Source of the DNA: an uncultured Dongia sp.
Lineage (GTDB): Bacteria; Pseudomonadota; Alphaproteobacteria; Dongiales; Dongiaceae
Length of the DNA: 64,000 nt
Reading direction: 5' to 3'
Assembly: GCF_936916975.1 (NCBI RefSeq)
Contig: NZ_CAKZGO010000040.1
Location: 1 to 64,000 of the forward strand
The notes under the pieces were generated by a model. That model had not been told where the DNA came from. It saw only the letters and a program-made list of their open reading frames with translations, and ran no database searches. Positions 48,824 through 60,200 of this stretch are shown here, in pieces (the first letter of the stretch is position 1; each line of letters starts with the position of its first letter). Both the position numbers and the translations under genes were made by a program.

Positions 48824-50070
48824 AGGCTGGGGGCCACTCCGCGGCAGTCGACGGCGCTCCCGCCTGTGCACCGCCCGGACACGATAGCCGAAACAACAAT
48901 TATGCTTGCAGGTGCGCGAGTTTATTTCGCCGACCAAGATAAGAGGTCGACACACCGTCACGGCAAAAGGAGCACTAGCATCCGGCTCTAACTCTCCACA
49001 AAGCCCTGATGAGATGGCCCGAGGGGTGGGAGAGACTTTCTCGTGTAGATACCGTCGCCCCTACGACCGTGCCAACGGACGTCGTCTTTGCCGCCGTAGG
49101 CGACTAAGGATGGGTCTGACGAGACGATCGACGTGCCGGCCGGGCCGTTGAACAGTATTGACGTACGAGTTCCAAGGGCCGGCGAAACTAACGACTCAGA
49201 GGGCCACCTAATCAACTATCTCACTCGTGAAATCATCTTCGACGAAGTCGGCGTCCCGGCATCAAGGTCCATAGACGCATATTTCGAGCGAGCGTGCCCA
49301 GGCAACGCTTGCAAGGGATATTTAAGAAAATGTCACGATAAGTTTCTATAAATCTAAATCAGTAGTTGAACATGCTGCATACAGCTTGTGCGTGACATTT
49401 TGCAGAATGGTCTCGTTTAGATAGAAAACAAGCTTGCGGCATTTAGGTTTTCAGGCATAGCTTGATACACCGCTGACGAAAGGATTCGCGCAGCGTAGAG
49501 TTCCAGATAGGGGTAGGTGTGGTCGACCAGACGACGCTAATTTGCCGGGACAGGGGCCTGCCAACTGCACCGCAGTCTATTGAAAACGAGCGGTTTTGCC
49601 TCGCATTGAAACAATGGTTCCGGGGATCGGCCACTGGAACGAACCCACCCCAACGTTGGCCAGTACTTGGTCCTAAATGGAGGAAAGACGCCGGCCAACT
49701 GCGGGTCTTTCCGGAATCAAGTCTTAAGCCGCCCCTGATCGGGCGCGGCTGGGATCGGTTAGGCAAAGGACCACAATCAACCATCTTGGACAAAAAGGGC
49801 TTCCGCTACGCCGCTCTCGTCAAGGTAGCAGCGCAGACGCCTCGGGAGGTGGCCCCGTCCAAGCCGAAACCCTACTCCATAACGTCGAAAAACATCGACC
49901 ACTGCCGATGTCTCGCGCCGAGTTCGAGCTGATCTGAATGGGAAAGTTGATGACGGCCAAGCATCACTCGCTCGGGGATTCCTTCGCCGACGGCGACATC
50001 AATTGGGCCATCCCGACGATCCCCAAAAACAAACGCGTAGTTGCCAGGGTGCTGGTTGCCTCAGTAATGC
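48824..50070. other. Degraded, non-coding stretch before the RTX module
   Basis: About 1.2 kb with only short, overlapping open frames on both strands; none has good codon flow or a recognisable domain. The longest plus frame (49519-49932) has no homologous features. The region continues into the hlyD-like remnant, so it looks like decayed coding DNA left by a recombination or insertion. Confidence 0.55.
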
Positions 50071-50292
50071 AACTCCTTGGGCCTAGTCATCGCGCCCGAA
50101 GACGCCAGCCTCGAGATCGAGAAGAAGGGCGTCGGCTTCGTCACAGTCGACTAGGGCGCGGTCGTCCAGCCCGATCTGGTTACGTTCACAAGATACAGCC
50201 CTCTGATCGGCCATGCGGTCATGATCTCGATCGATTCAGTCGAGCAGAAGGGTGCCAACGGCCTGCGCCCAAGGTCTACTTTTTACGACAGG
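50071..50292 (+). pseudogene. Remnant of a HlyD-type secretion adaptor
   Basis: One frame reads LGLVIAPEDASLEIE, KGVGFV, a stop codon at about 50152, then QPDLVTFTRYSPLIGHAV and ISIDSVEQKGANGL. This order is that of the C-terminal half of HlyD-type membrane-fusion proteins (IxPEdxxLexea, NKDIGFV, VxxFPFTRYGxixG, vxxIsxDsv). The frame is broken at both ends, has an internal stop, and lost several residues before KGVGFV. It lies upstream of the giant RTX gene, where an adaptor gene would be expected. Confidence 0.7.
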
Positions 50293-50434
50293 CATTCGCC
50301 TCGAAAAAGACATCATGAACATTGATGGTAGGGACGCGTGTCTCGGCTCCCGCATGGTTGCCGCGTCCGAGGTCAAGACTAGGAAATGCAGGCCGGCCGA
50401 GTTCGTCCCAGCTTACTTTGTGGAGGATGCAAGA

Positions 50435-51238
50435 ATGATGCTCACGCGATTTGTACCCATGGTGATAAGTGCATTTGCCGCCTTCACATCTCTCTCTACG
50501 TCGTCCGCAATAGCCGACGTATCCTCGACGCTGACGTCTGAAAGACGCGCCACGATTATCTCCGGTGCAGGCGTCGCCGTATGCGAGGAAGCAGCGCGAC
50601 AAGTGCAGTCGGCTATTGGCAACTCTTCGAACGTTTGCGCGATCCCAAACGGTCAAGCTGGCACCGCTTTCCAGAATATGCCGTGGGAGTCGATCAGGCC
50701 TAGCAGCATTCCTGATGTGATGCGCGAGGCGCTGCCTCAACTGGGTTGGGATGTTAAAAAAATGGTGGAGGAAGCTCTTAAAGAATCCATTGATGCGTCC
50801 GGATTGGCAGGCGCACGAAGTCAATTCTTCCAGCGCTACGGCTCTTCAATGATCGAGGTTCTGGAGACTGACCCAACATTCGTCCAGAAAGTGATGTTCC
50901 AAACAGAGGTAAGTCGCCGCGCAGTTACCGCATACCGGATTGCAATACTTCATCCCGAACCATCCGGCTCCTCGACGCGTTGGGCGCCTGCGCGTTGTGC
51001 GGATGATCCTGAATCTTTTCCAGGTTACGCGCTGTTTCTATATGGAGCAGAGGATAACATAAGAAAACTAGTGGCCGATCCGGTAACGTTGTCTTGGAAG
51101 GACCTTATCTCTTTTGGAGATGTCGTCTACCTCACCACCCGTGGCCCGAGTGCTGTCAATATCACTGCGTTAGAACTTCCGCCGCTTGCCCGGGCTAAGT
51201 TCAGTCCCGTTTGCACGATCTTAATTGAAGATAAGTAG
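50435..51238 (+). CDS. Secreted hypothetical protein upstream of the RTX gene
   Basis: A 267-residue protein with a signal peptide (TRFVPMVISAFAAFTSLSTSSAIA|DVSS). The ATG at 50435 follows GGAGG by eight bases. The mature part has a Cys pair (GVAVCEEAARQ and SNVCAIPN) and late cysteines (PARCADD, PVCTIL). No family is recognised. It ends 11 bases before the RTX GTG start, so the two are very probably expressed together and may act together, for example as chaperone, immunity protein or cofactor. Confidence 0.7.
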   Translation: MMLTRFVPMVISAFAAFTSLSTSSAIADVSSTLTSERRATIISGAGVAVCEEAARQVQSAIGNSSNVCAIPNGQAGTAFQNMPWESIRPSSIPDVMREALPQLGWDVKKMVEEALKESIDASGLAGARSQFFQRYGSSMIEVLETDPTFVQKVMFQTEVSRRAVTAYRIAILHPEPSGSSTRWAPARCADDPESFPGYALFLYGAEDNIRKLVADPVTLSWKDLISFGDVVYLTTRGPSAVNITALELPPLARAKFSPVCTILIEDK

Positions 51239-51248
51239 GGAGCGCAGC

Positions 51249-54200
51249 GTGTTTACTTTCAATTTGTTGTCCACAGAAGATACAACGACGACCGAGAACT
51301 ACAATCGATCGAACTATCTTGATTATGCCTGGGCCATCCTCAAACAGCTTGAAGGATCTGAAGCGCTCCCATATCTCGACAACGCCGAGCCAGATCACAA
51401 AGCAACTATCGGAATGGGTTTCAACATTGAAGATACGCCTCTTGCGTTGCAGAAAACTATCGAAGCTATGGGGTACAACCCTGCGCTGACACATACGGAC
51501 CCTGCTGATGGACAGGTCAAGACACTTCAAGAAAAGGCACAAGAGGTCATCAATGCAGCGACGACGACTGGAAATCTGAGAGCAACGTTGAACACCATGT
51601 TGCGTGAGTGGACCGGAGATGCCAACGCGACCTTTGCCCTGCCAAATGCAAACGATGAAATACTCCGACCTATCTGGGATGAACTGCTTGAGACATACGA
51701 AAATCGCGTGGATATAAAGATTCAGATCTTGGGCGCGCCAGGCCCAGCGGGAACGGTGCCACCTTCCAGAGAAAGGGCGGTGTTTCTCTCGCTGGTCTAC
51801 CAAAGTGCCAATCTGCTTGGATCATCACTTGAACAGGCGATCAACGCGAATGACCGTGCTGAAGCCTGGTACGAGATACGGTACAACAGTAACGGCGATA
51901 ACTCGCATACCAAACGCCGGTATGTTGAGAGTCAAATATTTGGCCTTTACCAGAGCCTCGATAGCAATTACGAGCCCACTCAGCAAGAGGCGCTGACGGC
52001 GTTTCGGGTGTTCACTAAGCATGAGAACAAGATACTGACATACGATGCGGCCAATATTGTGCAATTTGGTCAAGCTGAGGCAGAACTTGCCGGAATTGAA
52101 GGCTATCTCGGCGAAGAGATTGGTGCAGTGCAGAACCGCGAAGCGTCATTACAGCCTGCATTGAATGTTCTCAAAAACTGGTGGCAGCAAGACGTATGGT
52201 CAGTAATCGCTGATCAGCTTGATGGCGCCGGAATAACGGCGTCTGATTTCTATGGGAATGAACTAGCGAGTGTCTTTGTCGCCGCCAACTCGGCGCCGCA
52301 GGTGCGAGTCAACGGCGCATTGGCCGACGACGTAAACGAAGTTCCAAAATTTACCGTCGACCGCACGAATCCGACGTCTGAGTTGTGGAATGGGGGTGAA
52401 TCAGGCGACGCTACTCTGAACGACATGATCTTCGGTCGAATAGAGGACTCAACAGGCGCGTTATCCGACGAAGATGACACCCTCAAAGGCGGGAATGGCA
52501 ACGACATTATTATCGACGGTGGCGGCGATGACGACATCTCCGGAGGCGCCGGAAACGATCTTCTGATTGGTGGAGCACATAACGATACACTCAATGGCGA
52601 CGACGGCAACGACGCCATTTTCGGTGGCTCAGGCGACGATCACATATTTGGTGGCATCGGCAACGATGCCATCTGGGACGAAGATAGTGATGACAATAAC
52701 GGAGGCGCTGGAGTCGACATCATCAATGGAGATCCAGAGGCACCGGACGCTGGCGACAATACGATTGATGGCGGCGCTGGCAACGACACAATTCGTACAG
52801 GCAGCGGCGATGATGTCATCGAAGGCGGCGCCGACGAAGATCTCATCATCGCGGGAAATGGAGCGGACGTTCTCTATGGCGGCAATGATCAAGGTGATGA
52901 TGGCAAGCGAGACATCCTTGATGGCGGAGCAGGCCCCAACGAGTTCCACCTCGGGGAAGGCGATGTCATCACAAATTTCAAAGCGGGGGACAAGCTTTTC
53001 TATAATGGCGTTGAGCTGGTGGGGGCTATCGATGGTCCCACTGAATTTCTATCAATCGAGCAGATAGAGTTCCTGTATCACCTCGACGGCGCAACCCCTC
53101 TTGGCCACGTTGGAACATTAGGAGAAGCATATACGTTCGTCGAATTTGATGAGAGTGGGCCGGTGGAAGGTGAACAAGTCTATGGAGATGGATGGTTTAG
53201 TAGTTGGAAAGCGACGGGTGTCGCTCTGGCAATTCTCCTCCCGGGCACGACCAAGCCGGTGCTCATTCTTGACCTCGATGTAGAGAAGAACCCAAACTAC
53301 GAAGAAGATATGATCCGAGGAAATGTTGCTCAGATCAATGAACAACATTTGTCGGTGGCCGGTGGGACACTGAACTTCAATTACTGGGTACCCAACGACA
53401 CCGGCCCCGTTCCCGGCTATGAAGCACCGCAGTGGAGGATGGACGCCTGGATCCATCAATCAAGTCTGTGGAGCTCAAATCAAGAATTCGAAGCGGCATT
53501 GAACTATGAGGGAACGATCGAAGAGCTCAAGCTCCTCGGCTATGATTTCGAAGCAAAGCGATGGAAGTCAGACCTGAGCTCTGGGCCTGGCATGATGTCG
53601 AATAGTCAGGGGCAGGATGGCGGCGGATACAAGTCTCCCGATAATCTCTCGCCTGGCTTGAGCGCTCCAACAGCGCCCAGCTCTCTCGGGCTTATAGCAT
53701 CGTCAAGCATCTCGACGGCCAGTCAGTTGAACTCTCCCCTGGTGATTGATCTTGATGGAAATGGCGTCTCGACAACGAACCTGGCGTCCTCAACCGCATA
53801 CTTCGACCTTGATGCCAATGGTTTTGCGCAGAGAACTGGATGGATTTCCTCGTCCGATGGCTTCCTCGCTGTTGATACAAACGGCAACGGCATCATTGAT
53901 AACGTTACCGAGCTATTCGGCACGCAAGAGACGCTACCAAACGCCACGACAAACGGCTTCGACGCGCTTCGAACCTTTGATTCGAACGCCGATGGTACCG
54001 TCGACGCCAGCGACTCAAACTTCTCAGTGTTAAAGGTGTGGATCGATGCCGATTCCGACGGCTTCACGGATAGTGGTGAACTTCATTCATTGAGCTCGCT
54101 GGGAATTCAGTCGATCTTGCTTACGGAAACGACGGTCAATACAACCGTGAACGGAAACGTCATCACGGAGACTGCCGTCGTAACGACGTCGAGCGGATCA

Positions 54201-57200
54201 ACGACCATTGGCGATGTATGGTTCCAGAATAGCGCAACCGATACCTTGGATACTGGTGAAGCAACGCTCGCTGACGTTTATGGGAGGCTCCCGGCCATTC
54301 GTGGCTCAGGCACCCTATCCGGACTGCGTGTGTCTGCATCCAGTAATGCGAAACTGTTGGGCGCCTTGGTCGATCTTGTAAATTGGCCAATAGCAACGCT
54401 GGGCGTGCCACCAGATATCATGAAGCGGATTGACGAAATCGCGTGGCTCTGGGGTACACGTAGTGCAAGCGCCAACAGCCAGAACCGCGGTGAGTTCGTA
54501 GACGGCAATCACTTGGTGGCACTTGAGAATTTTGCGGGAACAAACTTTGTTCAGGCCACGGGGCCAGAAGGCGCCAATCCAGGGTTGAACGCTGCAAAGT
54601 CCTTGGAAGGAGCTTGGGCGCAGTTGGTTGAGGCGATCGCTGCCCGTGTTCTGGTGCAATCCATATTTAGCGACGTCTTCAGTGGAGTAACTTACAACTG
54701 GAGTACGGACTCCTTCGCCGGCACTATGAATGTTTCCACTGTCATTACGGGATTGACGGCACTGGCTCCCACCGGGGACGATATTCAGAAGCTACAGTTT
54801 TGGAAATCAGCGATCGCTTCACTCGATCAAGTTGCTGGCGGCCTTGGTATCTCTCAATTGACGTATTTATCGCAATTGAATGGTGCGCTCGCAGCCGCTG
54901 GGGTCGAGCGAACGGCTGCGGATGTTCGATCTCTCCAGTTCCAGTTCGGCGCCGATAGATGGGTGGGAGCGGGAGAAATCAACAAGATCTACACGAGTGA
55001 TTCGCCAACAGTGGCGACGGCCGGAATGTTTGCCACAGAAATTCACGGCGGCGCGGGCAATGACATTCTGATTGGCGGTGCGGGCAATGATCACTTGGAA
55101 GGCGGCGGCGGCGCAAACGTTTACTATTTTGGCCAAGGCGCGGGTAGCGACACGGTCCTAGAGAGCGATCTCGTACCTGGTGAGATTGATACTATCCAGT
55201 TCACCGGCACTGTGGCGCCGAGCGATATCATCCTGTCGATCGATCCAAACAATCCAAACTCCCTTCGGATTGAGCTGAAGAACAGCGGTGACGTCCTAAA
55301 TATTGTCGATCAGTTCGCGTCTGCAACGAGCGGCATTGACCTCTTCAAATTTGCGAACGGCATCGATCTGACCCGATCCCAGCTGGTTAGTACCTACGTA
55401 ACCGGAACCACCTCTGGTGACGCGGACCTAACTGGAGGGGTAGGAGCCGACGTCATCAACGGCCTCGCCGGTGCCGATACAATGACCGGCAGGATCGGAA
55501 ATGACACATATGTCGTCGAGAATTCGGGAGATGTCGTCGTCGAACAGAGTGACGGCGGTTACGACAGCGTTGACGCGTCGATAAGCTATTCCCTTGGAGC
55601 CAATATCGAGAGCCTCATTCTTCACGGTGGAGATTTGAATGGAGCAGGCAATAGCCTCGACAATCGAATCAGTGGGACCGAAGGCGATAACATTCTCGAC
55701 GGACAGACAGGCGCGGACACGTTGATTGGCCGCGGCGGCAACGACACCTATCATGTTGATGACGCCAAAGATGTCGTCATAGAGAGTGAAGAGGGCGGCA
55801 GTGACGTGGTCATTTCCTCGATCTCCCATACCCTGGCGAACGACGTCGAAACACTGATCCTCAGTGGGAGCGGTGCCACCAATGGCACGGGGAATGTAGG
55901 TAGCAACAACATCACTGGAACCCAGGGGAACAATGTTCTCAGCGGAGACAAAGGCGATGACAGTTTAGATGGCAGTGCCGGTGATGACACGTTGGACGGA
56001 GGCGACGGTGCGGATATTTTGCAAGGAGGTATCGGCGCTGACACGATGATCGGTGGTGCTGGGAACGATTCTTACTATGTAGATAGTGCCGGTGACCAAG
56101 TCATTGAGGTTGGTCCCGGGGGCGACGATACGGTCTACTCTTCTATCGATTTTGTCGCCGGAGACTACATTGACCGGGTAGATCTGGTGGGGGATGCGGA
56201 TATCAACGTCACAGGCAGTAACCAGGGCACCTTCATTTGGGGGAATGACGGCGCAAATTCATTAACAGGGCTGGATGGGGCCGATGAGCTTCACGGCCAG
56301 GGCGGCGATGACACGCTAAGCGGTGGGGCGGGGAACGATTATCTGTTCGGCGACGACGGCAAGAATATTCTGGATGGGGGGGCCGGGATCGACAACATGT
56401 GGGGCGGTGACGGCATCGATACGTTTTACGTCGATGATGTTGCCGACTACGCTTTTGACTGGGGAGATGTGGGTATATTTGATGAGGTGATTGCAAGCGT
56501 AAGTTACACGATCAATAACAGCATCGAAGTCCTGACTCTGGTCGGCCCCGCGGCGCTCAGTGGAACTGGCGCGGCCAACTACAACACCATCAATGGCAAC
56601 AGCCTGAATAATACGCTGGACGGCAAACACGGCGACGACACGCTGTATGGTGCCGACGGTGACGATACGCTGATTGGTGGAGATGAGGCTGATTTTGTCG
56701 GCGACGATGAACTTTATGGAGAATCGGGATCCGACAATCTCTCCGGTGGCGGTGGCAGCGATATTTTGGATGGGGGAGCTGACGATGACGTGCTGAGTGG
56801 CGGCACCGGTAATGATACTCTGGATGGCGGCGCTGGATCGGACACCATTGTCGGCGGTGCCGGGAATGACACTTACGTCGTAGATAGCAGTGGCGACACG
56901 ATTACGGAAGCGAGCGGGGAAGGCGTCGACCTGGTTAAAAGCACGGTCTCCTGGTCCCTCGGCAGCAATTTTGAGAACCTTACGCTAATAGGTTCGGCAA
57001 GCATCGACGGCACCGGCAATGCCATCGCCAACGCCATCGTGGGGAATTCTGGTGCCAACATCATTGATGGTGGCACCGGCGCGGACACTATGACGGGCGG
57101 TCAAGGTGACGACCATTACTATGTCGACACTGCCAGTGACAAAGCTGTTGAGTTGGTTAGCGAGGGCACCGATACCATTCACGCGTCCATCAACTGGACA

Positions 57201-60200
57201 CTAGGTGCCAATATCGAGAACCTCGTACTTTCCGGCGGCTCAGCTATCTCCGGTACAGGCAATACCCTCGACAACAACGTCGTTGGCAATGTGGCAGCGA
57301 ACACTCTTTCAGGTGGTACCGGTGCTGACACGATGTCCGGCGGCGATGGTGATGACATCTATGTCGTCGACAATTCCTTAGACACTGTTGTCGAAACGAC
57401 GAACGAGGGCAAAGATTTAGTTCAATCGTCCATGGACTGGAGCCTTAGCGCCAATACCGAGAACCTGACACTCACTGGGGCGCTTGCGATCAACGGAACC
57501 GGGAATGAGCTGGACAACATAATTATCGGCAACACGGGAGCAAACTCCCTGTTCGGTGGCGCAGGCAATGACACGCTAAATGGCGGCACTGGAGCCGACA
57601 GTTTATCGGGTGGAGCAGGCAATGATACGTACGTCGTCGACAATGTGGGAGATGTTGTCAGCGAAGTAGCTGACGAAGGTATCGACACAGTTCAATCGTC
57701 GATTGCGTACACGCTTGGATCTGACGTTGAGAATCTTACCTTGGCAGGGTCGTCGGGCGTTGCCGGAACAGGCAACGCATTGGACAACATCATCATTGGT
57801 AACACGGGGGCGAACAACCTCTCTGGCGGCCTAGGTAACGACATCATAATTGGTGGCTCTGGCACTGATACGATGTCGGGTGGGGTCGGTGACGATACCT
57901 ACATTGTTGACAGTGCTAGTGACGCGACCAATGAAAATGCTGGCGAGGGCACAGATCTCGTTGAGAGCTCTGTGACGCGCACGCTGGGCCTCAACCTTGA
58001 AAATCTAACACTCACCGGCGCTTCCGCAATCAATGGCACCGGTAACGCAGCGGCAAACACCATTCGCGGCAACACTGCAAACAACATTCTGGATGGCGCT
58101 GCTGGAGCCGATACGTTGATCGGTGGCACAGGCAACGATACTTACAATGTCGATGATGTCGGCGATGACATTGTCGAGCTTGCCAACGAGGGCACAGATC
58201 TCGTGCAAGCTTGGGTCACACACACGCTGAGCGCCGAAATCGAGAATCTGACGCTCATGACAACGACCGCAATCAACGGCACGGGCAATGACCTGGACAA
58301 TGTTCTGACGGGTAACTCTGGCGTAAATATTCTAACTGGCGGTGTTGGCAACGACTTGCTGAATGGCGCAGCTGGCGCAGACACTCTTATTGGCGGCGCT
58401 GGAAACGATACTTACGTCGTCGACAATGTGAATGATGTCGCCACGGAATCCACCGACGAAGGTGTGGATGTCGTACAGAGCTCGATCGCCTGGACACTCG
58501 CGGGCAACATCGAGAATTTGACCCTGACCGGCAGCGGCAACATCAACGGGACTGGCAATTCTCTGAACAACTCGCTGACAGGCACGAGCGGGAACAACCT
58601 TTTGGATGGTGGTGCCGGCGAGGACACGCTCGCTGGTGGGGCTGGCAACGATACCTACATCGTCGATAACTCAAATGACGTGGTGACTGAGAACGCCGCT
58701 CAGGGGACCGCAGATCTGGTGCAGAGTTCGATATCGTGGACTTTGGGTGCTGAGATCGAGAATCTGACGTTGACTGGTACGCTCGGAAATAGTGGCACCG
58801 GAAATAGCGCGGCCAACGTGATCACTGGGAATACCGGCGCAAACACGCTCTCTGGTGGCGACGGCAACGATACGCTAGACGGCGGCACCGGCGCAGACAC
58901 CCTGGAAGGTGGCCTCGGCGACGACATCTTCGTCGTCGACAACGCCGGTGACACTATCAGCGAGGCGACGGGTGAAGGTGTGGATACGGTCCAATCCTCG
59001 CTCACCTACACGTTGGCGGTGGATCTCGAGAACCTGACATTGACCGGTTCTGCCGCGCTCAATGGTACCGGCAACGCTGCTGACAATGTTCTGACCGGTA
59101 ACAGCGGGATCAACATTCTGACTGGTGGTATCGGCAATGACACCCTGAATGGTGCAGGGGGTGCTGATAACCTTTCTGGCGGTGTCGGAGACGATACGTA
59201 TGTCGTGGACAACGCCAGTGATGTCACGACGGAAAGTGCCGGCGATGGCACGGACCTGGTGCAGAGCTCTGTGACGCGCACCTTGGGCGCAAATCTTGAG
59301 AATCTGACATTGATAGGCAGTGGCAATATCAGCGGCACCGGCAACACACTCGACAATGTGGTTACGGGAAACTCTGGGAACAACACGCTCGATGGCGGCG
59401 GTGGTACAGATACGCTGGTCGGCGGTGGCGGCAACGACACATATATTGTTGACGGTCTTGAGGACACGATTGCGGAGGTGGCCGGTCAAGGTACCGCTGA
59501 TTTGGTGCAGACCGCTCTCTCATGGACACTTGGTACTAACATCGAGAATCTGACATTGACGGGTGTCGGAGCCGTCGATGGAACGGGCAATGCACTCGAT
59601 AACGTCTTGACCGGTAATACCGCGGCCAATGTGCTGGCCGGCGGCGACGGCAATGACACCCTTAATGGCGGGACGGGCATCGACACGCTGACGGGTGGTG
59701 CCGGCAACGACATCTATGTTGTGGATGTTGCTGGCGATGTCGTAACGGAGCTGGCAGACGAAGGGGTTGACGCAGTCCAGAGTGTGATCGCCTACACGCT
59801 AGGTGCGAATATCGAGAACCTTACTCTTACTGGTAGCTCCGCCATCAGCGGCACGGGCAATGCCCTGGATAACATGATCACCGGTAACACAGGCATCAAC
59901 ACGCTAACCGGCGGTGACGGCAACGATACTTTGAACGGCGGTACTGGCGCGGATGTCTTGATTGGCGGTACTGGTAACGACGTCTATGTGGTCGACAATG
60001 CCAGCGATACGGTGACCGAGAATGCGGATGAGGGCATCGATCTCGTGCAATCGTCGGTCACCTGGACGTTGTCGGCAACAGTGGAGAATTTGACGCTGAC
60101 CGGCAGCTCAGGGCTCAGCGCCACGGGGAATGCGCTGGACAATATCCTCATTGGAAACAGCGGTGCCAACGCCCTTACTGGGGGCGCCGGTAACGATCGG

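Noticed and set aside
49519-49932. A 137-codon open frame in the gap before the RTX module
   Set aside because: No family, weak ribosome site and no sensible composition; the surrounding DNA is degraded.
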